Positions 36,101-45,026 of a stretch of DNA of 64,000 nucleotides are shown here, piece after piece. Origin of the DNA: Bryobacterales bacterium (lineage in GTDB: Bacteria; Acidobacteriota; Terriglobia; Bryobacterales; UBA6623); contig JAPPLB010000093.1 of assembly GCA_028819575.1 (NCBI GenBank), positions 17,725-81,724 on the forward strand. The letters are read 5' to 3'. The position numbers and the translations under genes were made by a program. The notes beneath the pieces were generated by a model, which ran no database searches, was not told the DNA's origin, and saw only the letters and a program-made list of their open reading frames with translations. Positions within the stretch are counted from its first letter, which is position 1. Every line of letters begins with the position of its first letter.

Positions 36101-37048
36101 TCAATGAGACGGAGCAGGAAGACAGCCCCGCGCGCGAAGCGTTCCCGGCAGCAAAGCGGCATAGATTGCCGAGTGGACGGGCGCCGGCACTTGTGATTCG
36201 CGGGCATAACGGACCACGGTGCCGGTCTGGAACTCGAACTCGGAAGGTCTGCCGGCGAGGATGTCACGATGCATGGAAGCGGTCGCATCGGCAGGGAGCT
36301 GATCGATGCGGCGGATCGCCCGTTCGGGAAGGGAGGGATCAAGCGCGATGCCTCGCTTCGAGGCGAGGGCGACGATTTCCTCCATGGCCGACAGCAGCAT
36401 GCGGCGGGTTTCGGGAACGGTGCGGAGAACGCCGGCGGGCTCGCGAACGACAGAGCCCACGGCGCCGAGCGGCTCGACATGCATGAGCTTCTGCCACAGG
36501 GCAACCTGAATGTCGTCCGGCACGACGGTGGCCATGCCGGCTGCAGGAGCGAAGGCAGCGCGAACACGCTCGACTCTCCCGGTCTTCTCGCCGCTCATCT
36601 CACCGAACTCGATAGCGGGTTCAAGGCCAATGTGCCCGATGGTAACGGGGCCGGTCTTCGAAGCGAAGATCTTGCAGAGCCCGCCGAGGACGACTTCCGG
36701 ACCAAGCGCTTCCGAGAGCAGAGCGGGGGCCTCGAGGCCGTTCTGCATCGGGATGACGACCGTGTCCACTCCCACGAGCGGAGCGAGCGAGGGTGCGATT
36801 TCCTGGACCTGGTAAGCTTTGACCGCTACGAGGACGACATCGCAGCGGCCGATCTCGGCCGGGTCGTCCGCGGCATTCGGATTCTGAATCTCGAAGTCTC
36901 CGGCGATGCTTTGAATCCTCAGCCCCTCTGCCCGAAGGGACGCAAGAGTCTTTCCGCGAGCGAGAAAAACGACATCGAGACCGGCCTGCGCCAGCCTTCC
37001 TCCAAAGTAGCCCCCAACGGCCCCCACTCCAACCACGGCGATTCGCAT
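36101..37048 (-). CDS. panE: 2-dehydropantoate 2-reductase-like enzyme
   Basis: The 315-residue protein has an N-terminal NADP-binding Rossmann fold (MRIAVVGVGAVGGYFGGRLA), then VVLVAVKAYQV and MQNGLEA, and the C-terminal helical ApbA_C domain with catalytic Lys in LWQKLMHVEPLGAVGS and SMHRDILAGRPSEFE. PanE reduces ketopantoate to pantoate in coenzyme A synthesis, though many paralogues act on other keto acids. No other pantothenate gene is nearby. Confidence 0.85.
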   Translation of the reverse strand: MRIAVVGVGAVGGYFGGRLAQAGLDVVFLARGKTLASLRAEGLRIQSIAGDFEIQNPNAADDPAEIGRCDVVLVAVKAYQVQEIAPSLAPLVGVDTVVIPMQNGLEAPALLSEALGPEVVLGGLCKIFASKTGPVTIGHIGLEPAIEFGEMSGEKTGRVERVRAAFAPAAGMATVVPDDIQVALWQKLMHVEPLGAVGSVVREPAGVLRTVPETRRMLLSAMEEIVALASKRGIALDPSLPERAIRRIDQLPADATASMHRDILAGRPSEFEFQTGTVVRYARESQVPAPVHSAIYAALLPGTLRARGCLPAPSH

Positions 37049-37075
37049 GGCATCTATTGTCGCGAACCGGGCCGC

Positions 37076-37131
37076 CCTGCGTTTCTCGCTGGGTAACGAG
37101 GCGAAGTGCGTGAGAGAGCCGACAGGACAGC
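37076..37131. repeat. Fragment of the MITE-like element, inverted
   Basis: CCTGCGTTTCTCGC followed by GAGGCGAAGTGCGTGAGAG matches the right half of the element in reverse orientation. It fills most of the gap between two minus-strand genes. Confidence 0.6.
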
Positions 37132-37135
37132 CGAC

Positions 37136-38320
37136 TCAGCCCATCACCTGCGCTGATTCGAGGTTCAGAAACGGTTCCCCTTCCGCGAAGCGAGCCGCTC
37201 TCAAGGCGTGAACATCGAAGCTTTCGGCCGCGCCGTCCAGGATCATCTCGCCGAGAATCCTGCTCACCGCGGGGGCCATCTTGAAGCCATGTCCGCTGAA
37301 GCCGACAGCGCAGAAGACGCCTTCGACGCCGGGCAGACGGTCCAGGATGGGGTGCCAGTCCGGCGTGACCGAGTAGAGAGCACCATAGCCTCCACGGCCA
37401 ACCGCGCGCTGGAGGGAGGGGTTACGACGCTGGATCTTGTGCCGCATCTCGTCGACAAACTCCCGGTCGGCGACCTCGTTGTAGGCATCCGGGTCGACTT
37501 CGGCGCGCTCTTCTCTCGGATCGATATTGCCGATGTGGAGCAGGCCGCCCGGCAGCGGACGACAATAGGTCTCATGGACAAAGTCACAGTAGACCGGCTG
37601 CTGGCGGGGCCGGCCGGAAGAACAGGGACCCCGCAGCATGGCGATCTGAACACGACAGGGCTTGACAGGCAGTGAGAAGCCGGCCGTTTCAGCCAGAGCC
37701 GCGCTCCAGGGACCGGCCGCGAGGACGACCGTTCCAGCGGCGATCTCACCATCCGTGGCCGCAACTCCGGTGACCTTTCCGTTCTGTGTGAGGATGCGTG
37801 TTGCCTGCGAGCCCTCATGAATCTCCACCCCCTTCGAACGGGCCGCTCGGGCGTACGACGCGACGACCTGCAAGGCGTCGCAATATCCGGCTTGCTCCTC
37901 GAACGCCGCCACCTCACCGTCGGCGAGCGAGGCTTGCGGATCGATCTCCCGCAGTTCGTCTTTTGCAATCAAGTTCACCTTAACGCCCATCCGTTTCTGC
38001 AGATCGAGCACGAATTCCAAATGCCGGTGGCGGTTCGGGGGGGCGATGATGAGGAGCCCCGCCCTCGTAAACACGGGAGGTCCACCGAACACATCCGTAA
38101 AAGTCTCGAAAGTACGCAGGCCGTGCAGCGCCATCGACGTGGTCAGAGGGTGGGAGTAATGGCACCGAATGTTTGCGCCCGACTTCCCGGAAGACCCTGC
38201 GCCCAGGGCTTTTTTTTCAAGGACGGCCACCGCGCCCGCACCGCGCCGCGCCAACTCGCAGCCAATGGCGACACCCATCACGCCGCCCCCGATCACTACA
38301 ACATCGGCCGTATTTTTCAT
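37136..38320 (-). CDS. FAD-dependent oxidoreductase (DAO / sarcosine oxidase beta-like)
   Basis: From ATG 38320 the product has 394 residues and begins with a dinucleotide-binding motif (VVVIGGGVMGVAIGCELARRG). Further DAO-family marks are SGANIRCHYSHP, GEVAAFEEQAGYCDALQVV, the second FAD strand VVLAAGPWS and the C-terminal GVFCAVGFSGHGFKMAPAVSR. Enzymes of this type oxidise secondary or tertiary amines such as sarcosine or glycine derivatives and release hydrogen peroxide or pass electrons on. The ten extra upstream residues are unlikely to be used. Confidence 0.85.
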   Translation of the reverse strand: MKNTADVVVIGGGVMGVAIGCELARRGAGAVAVLEKKALGAGSSGKSGANIRCHYSHPLTTSMALHGLRTFETFTDVFGGPPVFTRAGLLIIAPPNRHRHLEFVLDLQKRMGVKVNLIAKDELREIDPQASLADGEVAAFEEQAGYCDALQVVASYARAARSKGVEIHEGSQATRILTQNGKVTGVAATDGEIAAGTVVLAAGPWSAALAETAGFSLPVKPCRVQIAMLRGPCSSGRPRQQPVYCDFVHETYCRPLPGGLLHIGNIDPREERAEVDPDAYNEVADREFVDEMRHKIQRRNPSLQRAVGRGGYGALYSVTPDWHPILDRLPGVEGVFCAVGFSGHGFKMAPAVSRILGEMILDGAAESFDVHALRAARFAEGEPFLNLESAQVMG

Positions 38321-38430
38321 CACTGATCCCGCTTGATCTGACGGTACCAAAAACGAGCATGAACCAGCCGGTAGTCCTCGGGCGCCGTCACGGCGGCCGC
38401 CGAGGGGCGCCTCACCACCCTGGTCGGTGG

Positions 38431-39339
38431 TTACGTATCTGCGCGTTCAGGAAAAGAGACCCCGACCAACTCCAGACATTCCTTCAGCGCCGAGGCGAGG
38501 AAGCCGGCTGCGCGCAGCGACTGCTCGTCCGCGCCGCCGGCAGCCACCAGATTCGGACCCGTCAGTACGGCCCCGAGCCAGCCTTCGCTGTGCCATTGTC
38601 CTTCGCCCGCCAGGGGCGGCAACGGCGGGTCATGCGGATAAGGCCACGGGGTCACGTAGAGATAGGGCTCGCAGTAATCCTCGTCCCCCGGTGTCATGCC
38701 CACTCCGATCGAGCGGCCGGAATCGCGTCCCTGGGCCGGCTGGAACTCGATCAGCGTGGCCATGTCGAAGTGGTGCGGCCAGCAGCGAACCGGGGACGCC
38801 TTGGGCGTCTCGGCCTCGATCTTGCGGCACAGGCGGTCGCTGTTCGCAAACCAACGCCGCAGTTCGGCAAAGGATTCCGGCGAAGCGAAGGAAAACGGCT
38901 GGCCCTGGGCGACCGGATGCGCAGGGATGGGGTTGGGCGAACGGACGATCCCCTTCGAGAGCTTGCTCCCTGAGAAGCGCTCGATCACGGACTCCAACCA
39001 GGCGTAGGCCGCCTCGACGGTTTGTCCGTCGAGATCGAAGGAGCTCAGGACCTCGCGGCGGTCCTCGCCGCTGACCAGAAGCAGCCGCAGCCCCGCGACG
39101 TCCAACGCGGCATGGAAGGATGGGTCGCCGGCGGCGGGCTTGCTCATCAGAGCGCCGAGGGAGTCGACCCATTCGAGGTTGGTGTGGCTGTCGTCCCTGG
39201 CCGGTTCGACGAAAGTGAATCCGACCGAGCTCGCGATTTGAGCAGCGTGATGAAGCTGCCGACGCGCGTCGACGAGGCTGCCCGGTGAAGGGTCTCCGAG
39301 CTTTTCCCAATTTACGGCGGGCTCTGCCGAGATGGTCAT
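38431..39339 (-). CDS. Conserved hypothetical cytoplasmic protein
   Basis: Starting at ATG 39339, the 302-residue product has no signal or membrane helix. A conserved-looking core reads VRCWPHHFDMATLIEF and GVGMTPGDEDYCEPYLYVTPWP, similar in style to DUF5996-type proteins, for which no reaction is known. The histidines and acidic residues in that core may be a metal site, but this is inference. It lies downstream of no obvious partner. Confidence 0.65.
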   Translation of the reverse strand: MTISAEPAVNWEKLGDPSPGSLVDARRQLHHAAQIASSVGFTFVEPARDDSHTNLEWVDSLGALMSKPAAGDPSFHAALDVAGLRLLLVSGEDRREVLSSFDLDGQTVEAAYAWLESVIERFSGSKLSKGIVRSPNPIPAHPVAQGQPFSFASPESFAELRRWFANSDRLCRKIEAETPKASPVRCWPHHFDMATLIEFQPAQGRDSGRSIGVGMTPGDEDYCEPYLYVTPWPYPHDPPLPPLAGEGQWHSEGWLGAVLTGPNLVAAGGADEQSLRAAGFLASALKECLELVGVSFPERADT

Positions 39340-39425
39340 GAACGGACAACATAACACTCTTGCCACCGGCAAGGGTTTGCCGCCCCGGGGTTTCCGAGAC
39401 CCTTCCGCGCGAGGGCTGGAGAACG

Positions 39426-39454
39426 TTGCGGCCCGGGCGGGGCTCGACTATGCT
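39426..39454 (+). promoter_or_regulatory. Sigma70-like promoter ahead of the dehydratase gene
   Basis: TTGCGG (39426-39431), a 17-base spacer and TATGCT (39449-39454). A transcript would start near 39461 and run through the hairpin at 39531 before reaching the ATG at 39642. Confidence 0.45.
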
Positions 39455-39530
39455 GATGCTTGCCGCGGCGGCCGGGAGCTTCACCATTGCGGCAGCAACT
39501 CCGCGGGCTCTGTTCCGTTTCCGAGACGAG

Positions 39531-39552
39531 GCAGGCCGTCGGCCTGCTTTTT
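39531..39552 (+). terminator. Intrinsic terminator inside the dehydratase leader
   Basis: GCAGGCC-GTC-GGCCTGC followed by five T. It faces the plus strand although the gene before it runs the other way, so it can only act on transcripts from the promoter at 39426. That suggests an attenuated leader or a short RNA of about 90 bases. Confidence 0.6.
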
Positions 39553-39641
39553 CGCTCTGCGGTTCGGGCGGACTTCTTGACGAGTCCGCGCATCCATACT
39601 TTGCTGGTGGACATCACCACTTTTTCTCACGGGAGTAGCAC

Positions 39642-41396
39642 ATGAGCAGCCCTCTTCGCTCGCAGGATTGGTTTGGACGCAAGGACAAGCTCGGCTTCAT
39701 TCACCGTTCTTGGATGAAGACGGAAGGCTTCTCCGACTCGGTGTTCCGGAACAAGCCGGTCATCGGCATCTGCAACTCATGGAGCGAGCTTACGAACTGC
39801 AACGCGCACCTGCGCCAAGTCGCGGAGGCGGTGAAGCGCGGCGTCTGGGCGGCAGGGGGATTTCCCCTGGAGTTCCCCACCATCTCGCTGGGCGAGCCGT
39901 TCATGCGGCCGACGTCGATGATGTTCCGCAACCTGATGGCGATGGACGTAGAGGAATCGATCCGGGCCAATCCGTTGGACGGAGTCGTGCTCCTGTGCGG
40001 TTGTGACAAGACCACGCCGGCGCAACTGATGGGCGCGGCGAGCGCCGGGCTGCCGGCGATCATGGTCACCGGCGGGCCGATGCTCCGCGGCATGTGGCGG
40101 AACCAGCCTCTCGGCTCAGGCACCGACGTCTGGCATTACTGGGACGAGCTGCGCGCCGGCCGCATCAACGAGGAGGAATGGTGCGAGCTGGAAAGCTGCA
40201 TGTCACGCAGCACCGGCCACTGCATGGTGATGGGCACGGCGTCCACGATGACGAGCCTGGCCGAAGCGATGGGCATGACCTTGACGGGTTGCGCGAGCAT
40301 TCCCGCGGCCGATTCCCGGCGCAACGAGATCGCCGAGCGCAGCGGAGCGCGGATCGTCGCCATGGTCCGTGAGAACCTGACGCCCGACAAGATCATCACC
40401 CGCAAATCGATCGAGAACGCGATCCGGGTGAACATGGCGATCGGAGGCTCGACGAACGCCATCATCCATCTCAAGGCGGTGGCGGGGCGTCTGGGCATCG
40501 ATCTGCCGCTGAGGTTGTACGACGAAATCTCGAACATCACGCCTGTGATCGCGAACATCCGTCCATCGGGCGAGTACCTGATGGAAGACCTGTTCTATGC
40601 GGGAGGGGTGCCGGCGGTGATGAAGCAGATCGAGAGCATGCTTCATCCAGATGCCCTCACCGTGACGGGCAAGACGACGGCCGAGAACATCGCTTCGGCG
40701 AAGTGCCACAACCCGGATGTGATTCGCCCGCTCGACAACCCCTTGCAGACCGAGGGCGGGACCGTGATCCTCTACGGCAATCTCTGTCCTGACGGCGCGG
40801 TGATCAAGACGAGCGCCGCCGATCCCAGGCTGATGCGGCACACGGGCCGGGCGGTGGTGTTCGAGGATCACGAGGATTTCATGGCCCGCTATGACGACCC
40901 GACACTCGAAATCGAAGAAACCTGCGTGATGGTGCTCAAGAACGGCGGACCCAAGGGCGGACCGGGGATGCCGGAATACGGCAACCTGCCGATACCGGCG
41001 AAGCTGTTGAAGAAGGGCGTCAGCGACATGGTGCGCATCAGCGACTCGCGGATGAGCGGGACGAGCTACGGCACGGTCGTGTTGCACGTCTCACCCGAGT
41101 CGGCGGTGGGCGGCCCGCTGTGGGCGGTCCGGAACGGCGACGAGATTCGGCTGGACGTGGAGAACCGCCGGCTCGACCTGCTGATTGACGACCACGAGAT
41201 GAACCGCCGCCTGCGGCTCTTCAAACCCCGGGCGCCGCACTACGACCGGGGCTACGGGCGGCTCTTCATCGACAGCGTGCTGCAGGCGGATCAGGGTTGC
41301 GACTTCAGCTTCCTCGTCCAGTCGGAGAAGCGGGACGAAAACGGCGACTACGCCGAAGGGACTCGGGCGGCGGACAAGCTGCCGTTGGCATTCTAG
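39642..41396 (+). CDS. IlvD/Edd-family sugar-acid dehydratase (L-arabinonate dehydratase-like)
   Basis: The 584-residue protein has the iron-sulphur cysteines of the family in GICNSWSELTNCNAH (near 50), LLCGCDKTTPAQLMG and GMTLTGCASIPAADSRR, plus KNGGPKGGPGMPEYG and ISDSRMSGTSYGTVVLHVSPE. The HYWDELRAG and DYDRGYGRLF-type features are closer to pentonate/hexonate dehydratases than to IlvD, so a role in sugar-acid breakdown is likely. The TAG stop (41394-41396) is part of the CTAG that borders the MITE-like element. Confidence 0.82.
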   Translation: MSSPLRSQDWFGRKDKLGFIHRSWMKTEGFSDSVFRNKPVIGICNSWSELTNCNAHLRQVAEAVKRGVWAAGGFPLEFPTISLGEPFMRPTSMMFRNLMAMDVEESIRANPLDGVVLLCGCDKTTPAQLMGAASAGLPAIMVTGGPMLRGMWRNQPLGSGTDVWHYWDELRAGRINEEEWCELESCMSRSTGHCMVMGTASTMTSLAEAMGMTLTGCASIPAADSRRNEIAERSGARIVAMVRENLTPDKIITRKSIENAIRVNMAIGGSTNAIIHLKAVAGRLGIDLPLRLYDEISNITPVIANIRPSGEYLMEDLFYAGGVPAVMKQIESMLHPDALTVTGKTTAENIASAKCHNPDVIRPLDNPLQTEGGTVILYGNLCPDGAVIKTSAADPRLMRHTGRAVVFEDHEDFMARYDDPTLEIEETCVMVLKNGGPKGGPGMPEYGNLPIPAKLLKKGVSDMVRISDSRMSGTSYGTVVLHVSPESAVGGPLWAVRNGDEIRLDVENRRLDLLIDDHEMNRRLRLFKPRAPHYDRGYGRLFIDSVLQADQGCDFSFLVQSEKRDENGDYAEGTRAADKLPLAF

Positions 41397-41601
41397 CCTG
41401 CATTTCTCACCACCCGACGGTCGAAGCACGCGATACGACCGCCATGACTTCGTTGCGCTTGCTTGCCGTGCTCAACGTACGGTTCAAGTACGCCTGCGCG
41501 CGCCAAGCGGCTCGCGCCTTTTTCCTCCGCCCGGCTTGCGCCTAGTCCTAACGGCCCTCTCACCCACTTCGCCTCGCCGCGTGGTGAGACATGCAGGCCA
41601 G
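41393..41601. mobile_element. MITE-like element, full copy 2 (209 bp)
   Basis: Same length and ends as copy 1, flanked by CTAG on the left and CCAG (a one-base change) on the right. The left CTAG holds the stop codon of the dehydratase gene. Confidence 0.85.
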
Positions 41602-41741
41602 CGGGCATTTCTCATCAGCGGACGGAGAGGCCGGCCGTCTCGGCTCGACCGGCCCCTCTTCGGAGGGGAAGGCCGATGTTCGACGGGGTCAAGCGGTCGG
41701 AATCAAGAATGCGCCCAGGCTCATCTGATATCATTCCCCGC

Positions 41742-42977
41742 ATGCGAATCGAGCTGGCCTGCTTGCTTACGGCGGCCGCGGCGGCGGCCCTGTCGGTCCG
41801 CCCCGCTGCGGGCGCCGAACCGTCCTTCAAGGAAGAGACCTTCCACAGGCGTCACGCCTACGTCCTGGAGACGGATCAAGTACGGGTGAGCGCGCTTCGC
41901 GGCGCGGGGCATTGGGCCGAGATTCGGCTCAAGTCCGACGATCCGAAAAAGAGCGTCAACCCGATGCGCATTCCCCACTTCCCCACGATCGAGCCGTGGG
42001 AGTACGACGGCGCCAAGCACGACAAGATCTATGGCGGCGGGACGAACCGCTGGCTGCAATCCGGATACATGGGACATCTGCTGAACTTCCCGACGTTCGG
42101 CGGGCCTTCCGAAAAAGAAGCGCAAAGCGGCCTCGGCAATCACGGCGAGGCGCTGGTCGTCGAGTGGAAGAAGGACGCGGCAATCACGAGCGCGGATGCG
42201 GTCCAACTCGTCTACTCCGCCTACCTGCCCAGGACCCAGTACAACGTGGGACGGACGCTGACCCTGCTCGATGGAGAGACCGTGATGTACGTCGAGGAGT
42301 GGGTCGAAAACCTGCTTGCGTTCGGCCGTCCGGCTCATTGGGTGCAGCACGCGACGTTCGGACCGCCGTTCGTCGAGCCCGGCAAAAACGTGCTCGACGC
42401 ATCGGCGACGCGGGGCGAAGTGCGCGGTCCGACAAGTCCGAACCGCATGCTGGCCCGGGGCCCGATCGACTGGCCTTGGGGGACGTCGCCGGAAGGACGT
42501 CGAGTCAGTCTGCGCGAGATGCAGGACCGGCCGAAATCCGGTATCTACTACGCGATGTTGATGGACCCGGACCGCGAGCGCAACTACTTCACGATGTTCC
42601 ACAAGGACTACAACGTGCTGATCGGCTACCTGTGGCATACGAAGGACTTTCCGTGGCTTGGCGACTGGCAGGAGAACCAAGGCAACGGCGGTTTGCCGTG
42701 GAACCACCAGGTCGTCGCCCGCGGCATGGAGTTCGGCACGACGCCTTTTGGCGGGCCGATGGAGAACGTCGTCAGCGAAGGCAAGCTCTACGGCGTGCCG
42801 TTGTATCGCTGGATCGACGGCCGCGAAAAGGCGACGGTCCGCTACGTGGTCTTTCTCGCCGAGATACCCGACGGCTACGAAGGGGTGCAAGATGTCGAGA
42901 CGAAAGCCGGCAAGATCGTCATCACCGAGCGAGGGACGGGCCGCTCGATCGTGCTCGACAGCAGCAGGGAGTGGTGA
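41742..42977 (+). CDS. Secreted protein, weakly aldose-epimerase-like
   Basis: Starting at ATG 41742, the 411-residue product has a signal peptide (LACLLTAAAAAALSVRPAAGAE). The body is rich in beta strands and aromatic residues (GHWAEIRLKS, then IPHFPTIEPWEYD; HWVQHATFGPPF; MLMDPDRERNYFTMFHKDYNVLIGYLW), reminiscent of the galactose-mutarotase-like beta-sandwich used by sugar epimerases and lyases. This fold assignment is tentative. It follows the sugar-acid dehydratase after a MITE and may act on the same kind of substrate. Confidence 0.65.
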   Translation: MRIELACLLTAAAAAALSVRPAAGAEPSFKEETFHRRHAYVLETDQVRVSALRGAGHWAEIRLKSDDPKKSVNPMRIPHFPTIEPWEYDGAKHDKIYGGGTNRWLQSGYMGHLLNFPTFGGPSEKEAQSGLGNHGEALVVEWKKDAAITSADAVQLVYSAYLPRTQYNVGRTLTLLDGETVMYVEEWVENLLAFGRPAHWVQHATFGPPFVEPGKNVLDASATRGEVRGPTSPNRMLARGPIDWPWGTSPEGRRVSLREMQDRPKSGIYYAMLMDPDRERNYFTMFHKDYNVLIGYLWHTKDFPWLGDWQENQGNGGLPWNHQVVARGMEFGTTPFGGPMENVVSEGKLYGVPLYRWIDGREKATVRYVVFLAEIPDGYEGVQDVETKAGKIVITERGTGRSIVLDSSREW

Positions 42978-42983
42978 GAAGCC

Positions 42984-43799
42984 GTGACGATGAAGACGCT
43001 GCTGGCGGCAAGCTGCCTGCTGTTCGTCCCTGCTTCCTCCGCGCAGGAAACCAAGATGATCGTGACGGTCGTCGATCAGAAGACCGGCGAGCCGATTCGC
43101 GGTCTGGAAGCGCGGAACTTCCACATCATGGACGACAAGACGCGGCTGCGTGTCGATGAGGCCGAGTTCAAGAGCACGACGATCGACATCATGCTGTTGA
43201 TCGACACCAGTCTGGCCGGGCCGATGGTCCGGCCGCTGGCCGGCTCGTTCATCAACGAGCTTGGCGAGAAGGAGCAGATGGCGATCGTCTCGTACCACGA
43301 CTCCGCCGATCTGATCCAGGACTTCACTTCGAGCAAATCGCTGCTTCACCAGGCCTTGGAGCGAGTGCAGTACGGCAACAACCCGCGAGTCCTCGACGCG
43401 CTGTACGCCGCGATCGACGGCGGATTCACCTCGAACGTAGGGCGGCGCGTGATCGTCCTGCTGTCGGCGGGAGTCGAAGGATACAGCCGAGTCAACGAGG
43501 GAGAAGTCCTGCGGTTGGCCCGCAGCCGCGGCGTCTCGATCTTTCCGGTCTACGTGGTGGGCGTCGAGCGCGGGATGTTCCGGCGCTTGTCGGACTACTC
43601 CGGGGGCGCTCCGTTCGCCGCACGCAAGCTGAAACTTCAGCCCGCGGCGCTGAGCCGCCTGGTCTACTCGGTCTTGCGGGAGTACTACGAACTAGGGGTC
43701 AGCGGCGTCTACACCGTGGGCGACCGCATCCAGGTGACCATCGAGGGGCTGGGGAAGTCGAAGCAAAAACTCCGCGCGTCAAGCCTGCCTCTTGAATGA
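42984..43799 (+). CDS. Secreted VWA-domain protein
   Basis: The 271-residue product begins 6 bases after the previous stop (GTG 42984; ATG 42990 also possible) with a short signal (LLAASCLLFVPASSAQ). It reads VVDQKTGEPIRGLEARNFHIMDD, then a von Willebrand A domain with a MIDAS-like start DIMLLIDTSLAGPM, AIVSYHDSADLI and VIVLLSAGVEGYS. This VWFA-related arrangement is widespread in Acidobacteria. The MIDAS motif is DTSLA rather than DxSxS, so metal binding may be weak. Likely cotranscribed with the upstream gene. Confidence 0.78.
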   Translation: MTMKTLLAASCLLFVPASSAQETKMIVTVVDQKTGEPIRGLEARNFHIMDDKTRLRVDEAEFKSTTIDIMLLIDTSLAGPMVRPLAGSFINELGEKEQMAIVSYHDSADLIQDFTSSKSLLHQALERVQYGNNPRVLDALYAAIDGGFTSNVGRRVIVLLSAGVEGYSRVNEGEVLRLARSRGVSIFPVYVVGVERGMFRRLSDYSGGAPFAARKLKLQPAALSRLVYSVLREYYELGVSGVYTVGDRIQVTIEGLGKSKQKLRASSLPLE

Positions 43800-43813
43800 G
43801 TTGAATGAGAGAG

Positions 43814-43837
43814 CCGGCCCCAGAGAGGCCGGATTTT
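43814..43837. terminator. Hairpin between convergent genes
   Basis: CCGGCC-CCAGAGA-GGCCGG, then A and four T on the plus strand. It sits between two converging genes and could end the plus-strand transcript. Confidence 0.5.
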
Positions 43838-43862
43838 CGATGCTCCTACGAACCGGAGCGGT

Positions 43863-44792
43863 CTATTCGCTGCCGGAGGTGTTCGCCGCCGCTCGCCGGG
43901 GTTGCTGGACCTTGGGGGTCGCCAGATAGCCGACGATGCGGTCTTTGGAGATGCGGTTGACGACCAGCTCGCAAGGTTGGCGCGACCCGATGACATAGAA
44001 CTGGACGGGTTCGAGCAGCGTCTTGTTCTTCTTTTCGATCCGCTTGTCATCGGCCCAGAGGTCGATGTTGAAGCGATTGCGCTTGGTGTCGGCTCTGCGA
44101 AGCCGAATGGTGACCGGGCCGACCCGCGAGGCCTGCTTCGCTTTCGTGATATCGAACTCGAAGTAGTTCCGCTCGCCCAACTCACGCAGCGCCGTGAGTT
44201 CGTCGGCGTTCGTCGCGATCAGGCCGCTCTGCACGCCGAGGTCGCCGCGAACCGTCTTCAGATCGGCGATCGTCCGCTCCAGCTCCTGCCGCGTCTCGTC
44301 GACCTTCTCTTCGACGGTCCCCACCTTGCCCGTGAGCGAGCCGAGCCGGTTGCCGGTCTGCTGCGTCGTGGAGCGCAATTCCTGAATGCTGCCTCCCACC
44401 TCGTTGAAGCGGGCTTGCTGCTGAGCCTGGGTCTCTTCGATGGCCTCCGAGAGCTTGGCGGCGCGCCCCATCGCGCGCTTCTCGACCTGGGTGGTCTTGG
44501 CGGCGAGTTCCTTTTCAGCGGAGTCCACCATTCCCTCGACCTTTCTGACGCTCGAGGTGATCTCCCTCGAGGTGCGGGTGACCGAGCCCTCCAGTTGCGC
44601 CAGCTTCTCTTCATGGACCTGAAGCATGGCGACGTGCGGCTCGAGCCGCGCCTGGGTGTCCTTCAATTCGAGAAACAGGTACAGCGTGGTTCCCATCAGG
44701 CAGGCCACCACCACGAGCAGGCCGATCATGATCGGCGGCGTTGCCGGACGGCCGCCGGACGGTGCGCCGGCATCATATTGATTCGTAGACAT
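43863..44792 (-). CDS. Membrane-anchored coiled-coil protein
   Basis: The 309-residue product has a short cytoplasmic head, one membrane helix (IMIGLLVVVACLMGTTLYLFL, about 22-42), a long coiled coil (about 45-205, with heptad-spaced Leu/Ile/Val and many Glu, Lys and Gln) and a C-terminal beta-rich domain (YFEFDITKAKQASRVGPVTIRLR, then YVIGSRQPCELVVNRI). The C-terminal domain recurs in Acidobacteria envelope proteins without known function. It likely spans the periplasm as a structural or tethering protein. Confidence 0.72.
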   Translation of the reverse strand: MSTNQYDAGAPSGGRPATPPIMIGLLVVVACLMGTTLYLFLELKDTQARLEPHVAMLQVHEEKLAQLEGSVTRTSREITSSVRKVEGMVDSAEKELAAKTTQVEKRAMGRAAKLSEAIEETQAQQQARFNEVGGSIQELRSTTQQTGNRLGSLTGKVGTVEEKVDETRQELERTIADLKTVRGDLGVQSGLIATNADELTALRELGERNYFEFDITKAKQASRVGPVTIRLRRADTKRNRFNIDLWADDKRIEKKNKTLLEPVQFYVIGSRQPCELVVNRISKDRIVGYLATPKVQQPRRAAANTSGSE

Positions 44793-44895
44793 GAGCTTTC
44801 CCCCGAGGTGGATATCTTCCAGCGAACAAGCGGTTCAGGGCGGGGGCCGCCAACATTACCGCCGGACCCATTGTAACATCGCCCTCCGCTGCGAA

Positions 44896-44914
44896 CTAGC
44901 CTGCATGTCTCATT
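44896..44914. repeat. Solo end of the MITE-like element
   Basis: CTAG followed by CCTGCATGTCTCATT, a slightly changed left end. No right end nearby. Confidence 0.55.
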
Positions 44915-45026
44915 GGACGCGGGAAGCACCTCATTCGGTTTCCGTCAAGCTTTCGTTCCGGACGGTTGAAGCCGGTGTTCGCCCGGGACGGAACTCACGG
45001 GAGGTTTGTTATGATCGGCTGTCCCG

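Noticed and set aside
34891..36567. Minus-strand open frame of 558 codons across the PLP enzyme
   Set aside because: Antisense to a clear PLP enzyme and part of the ketopantoate reductase gene in another frame; no domain.
41463..41741. In-frame N-terminal extension of the epimerase-like protein
   Set aside because: It is the translation of MITE copy 2, and the same peptide appears at other copies. The signal peptide starts at 41742.
41721..43349. Minus-strand open frame of 542 codons
   Set aside because: Antisense to the epimerase-like and VWA genes; composition is His/Arg/Asp rich with no recognised fold.
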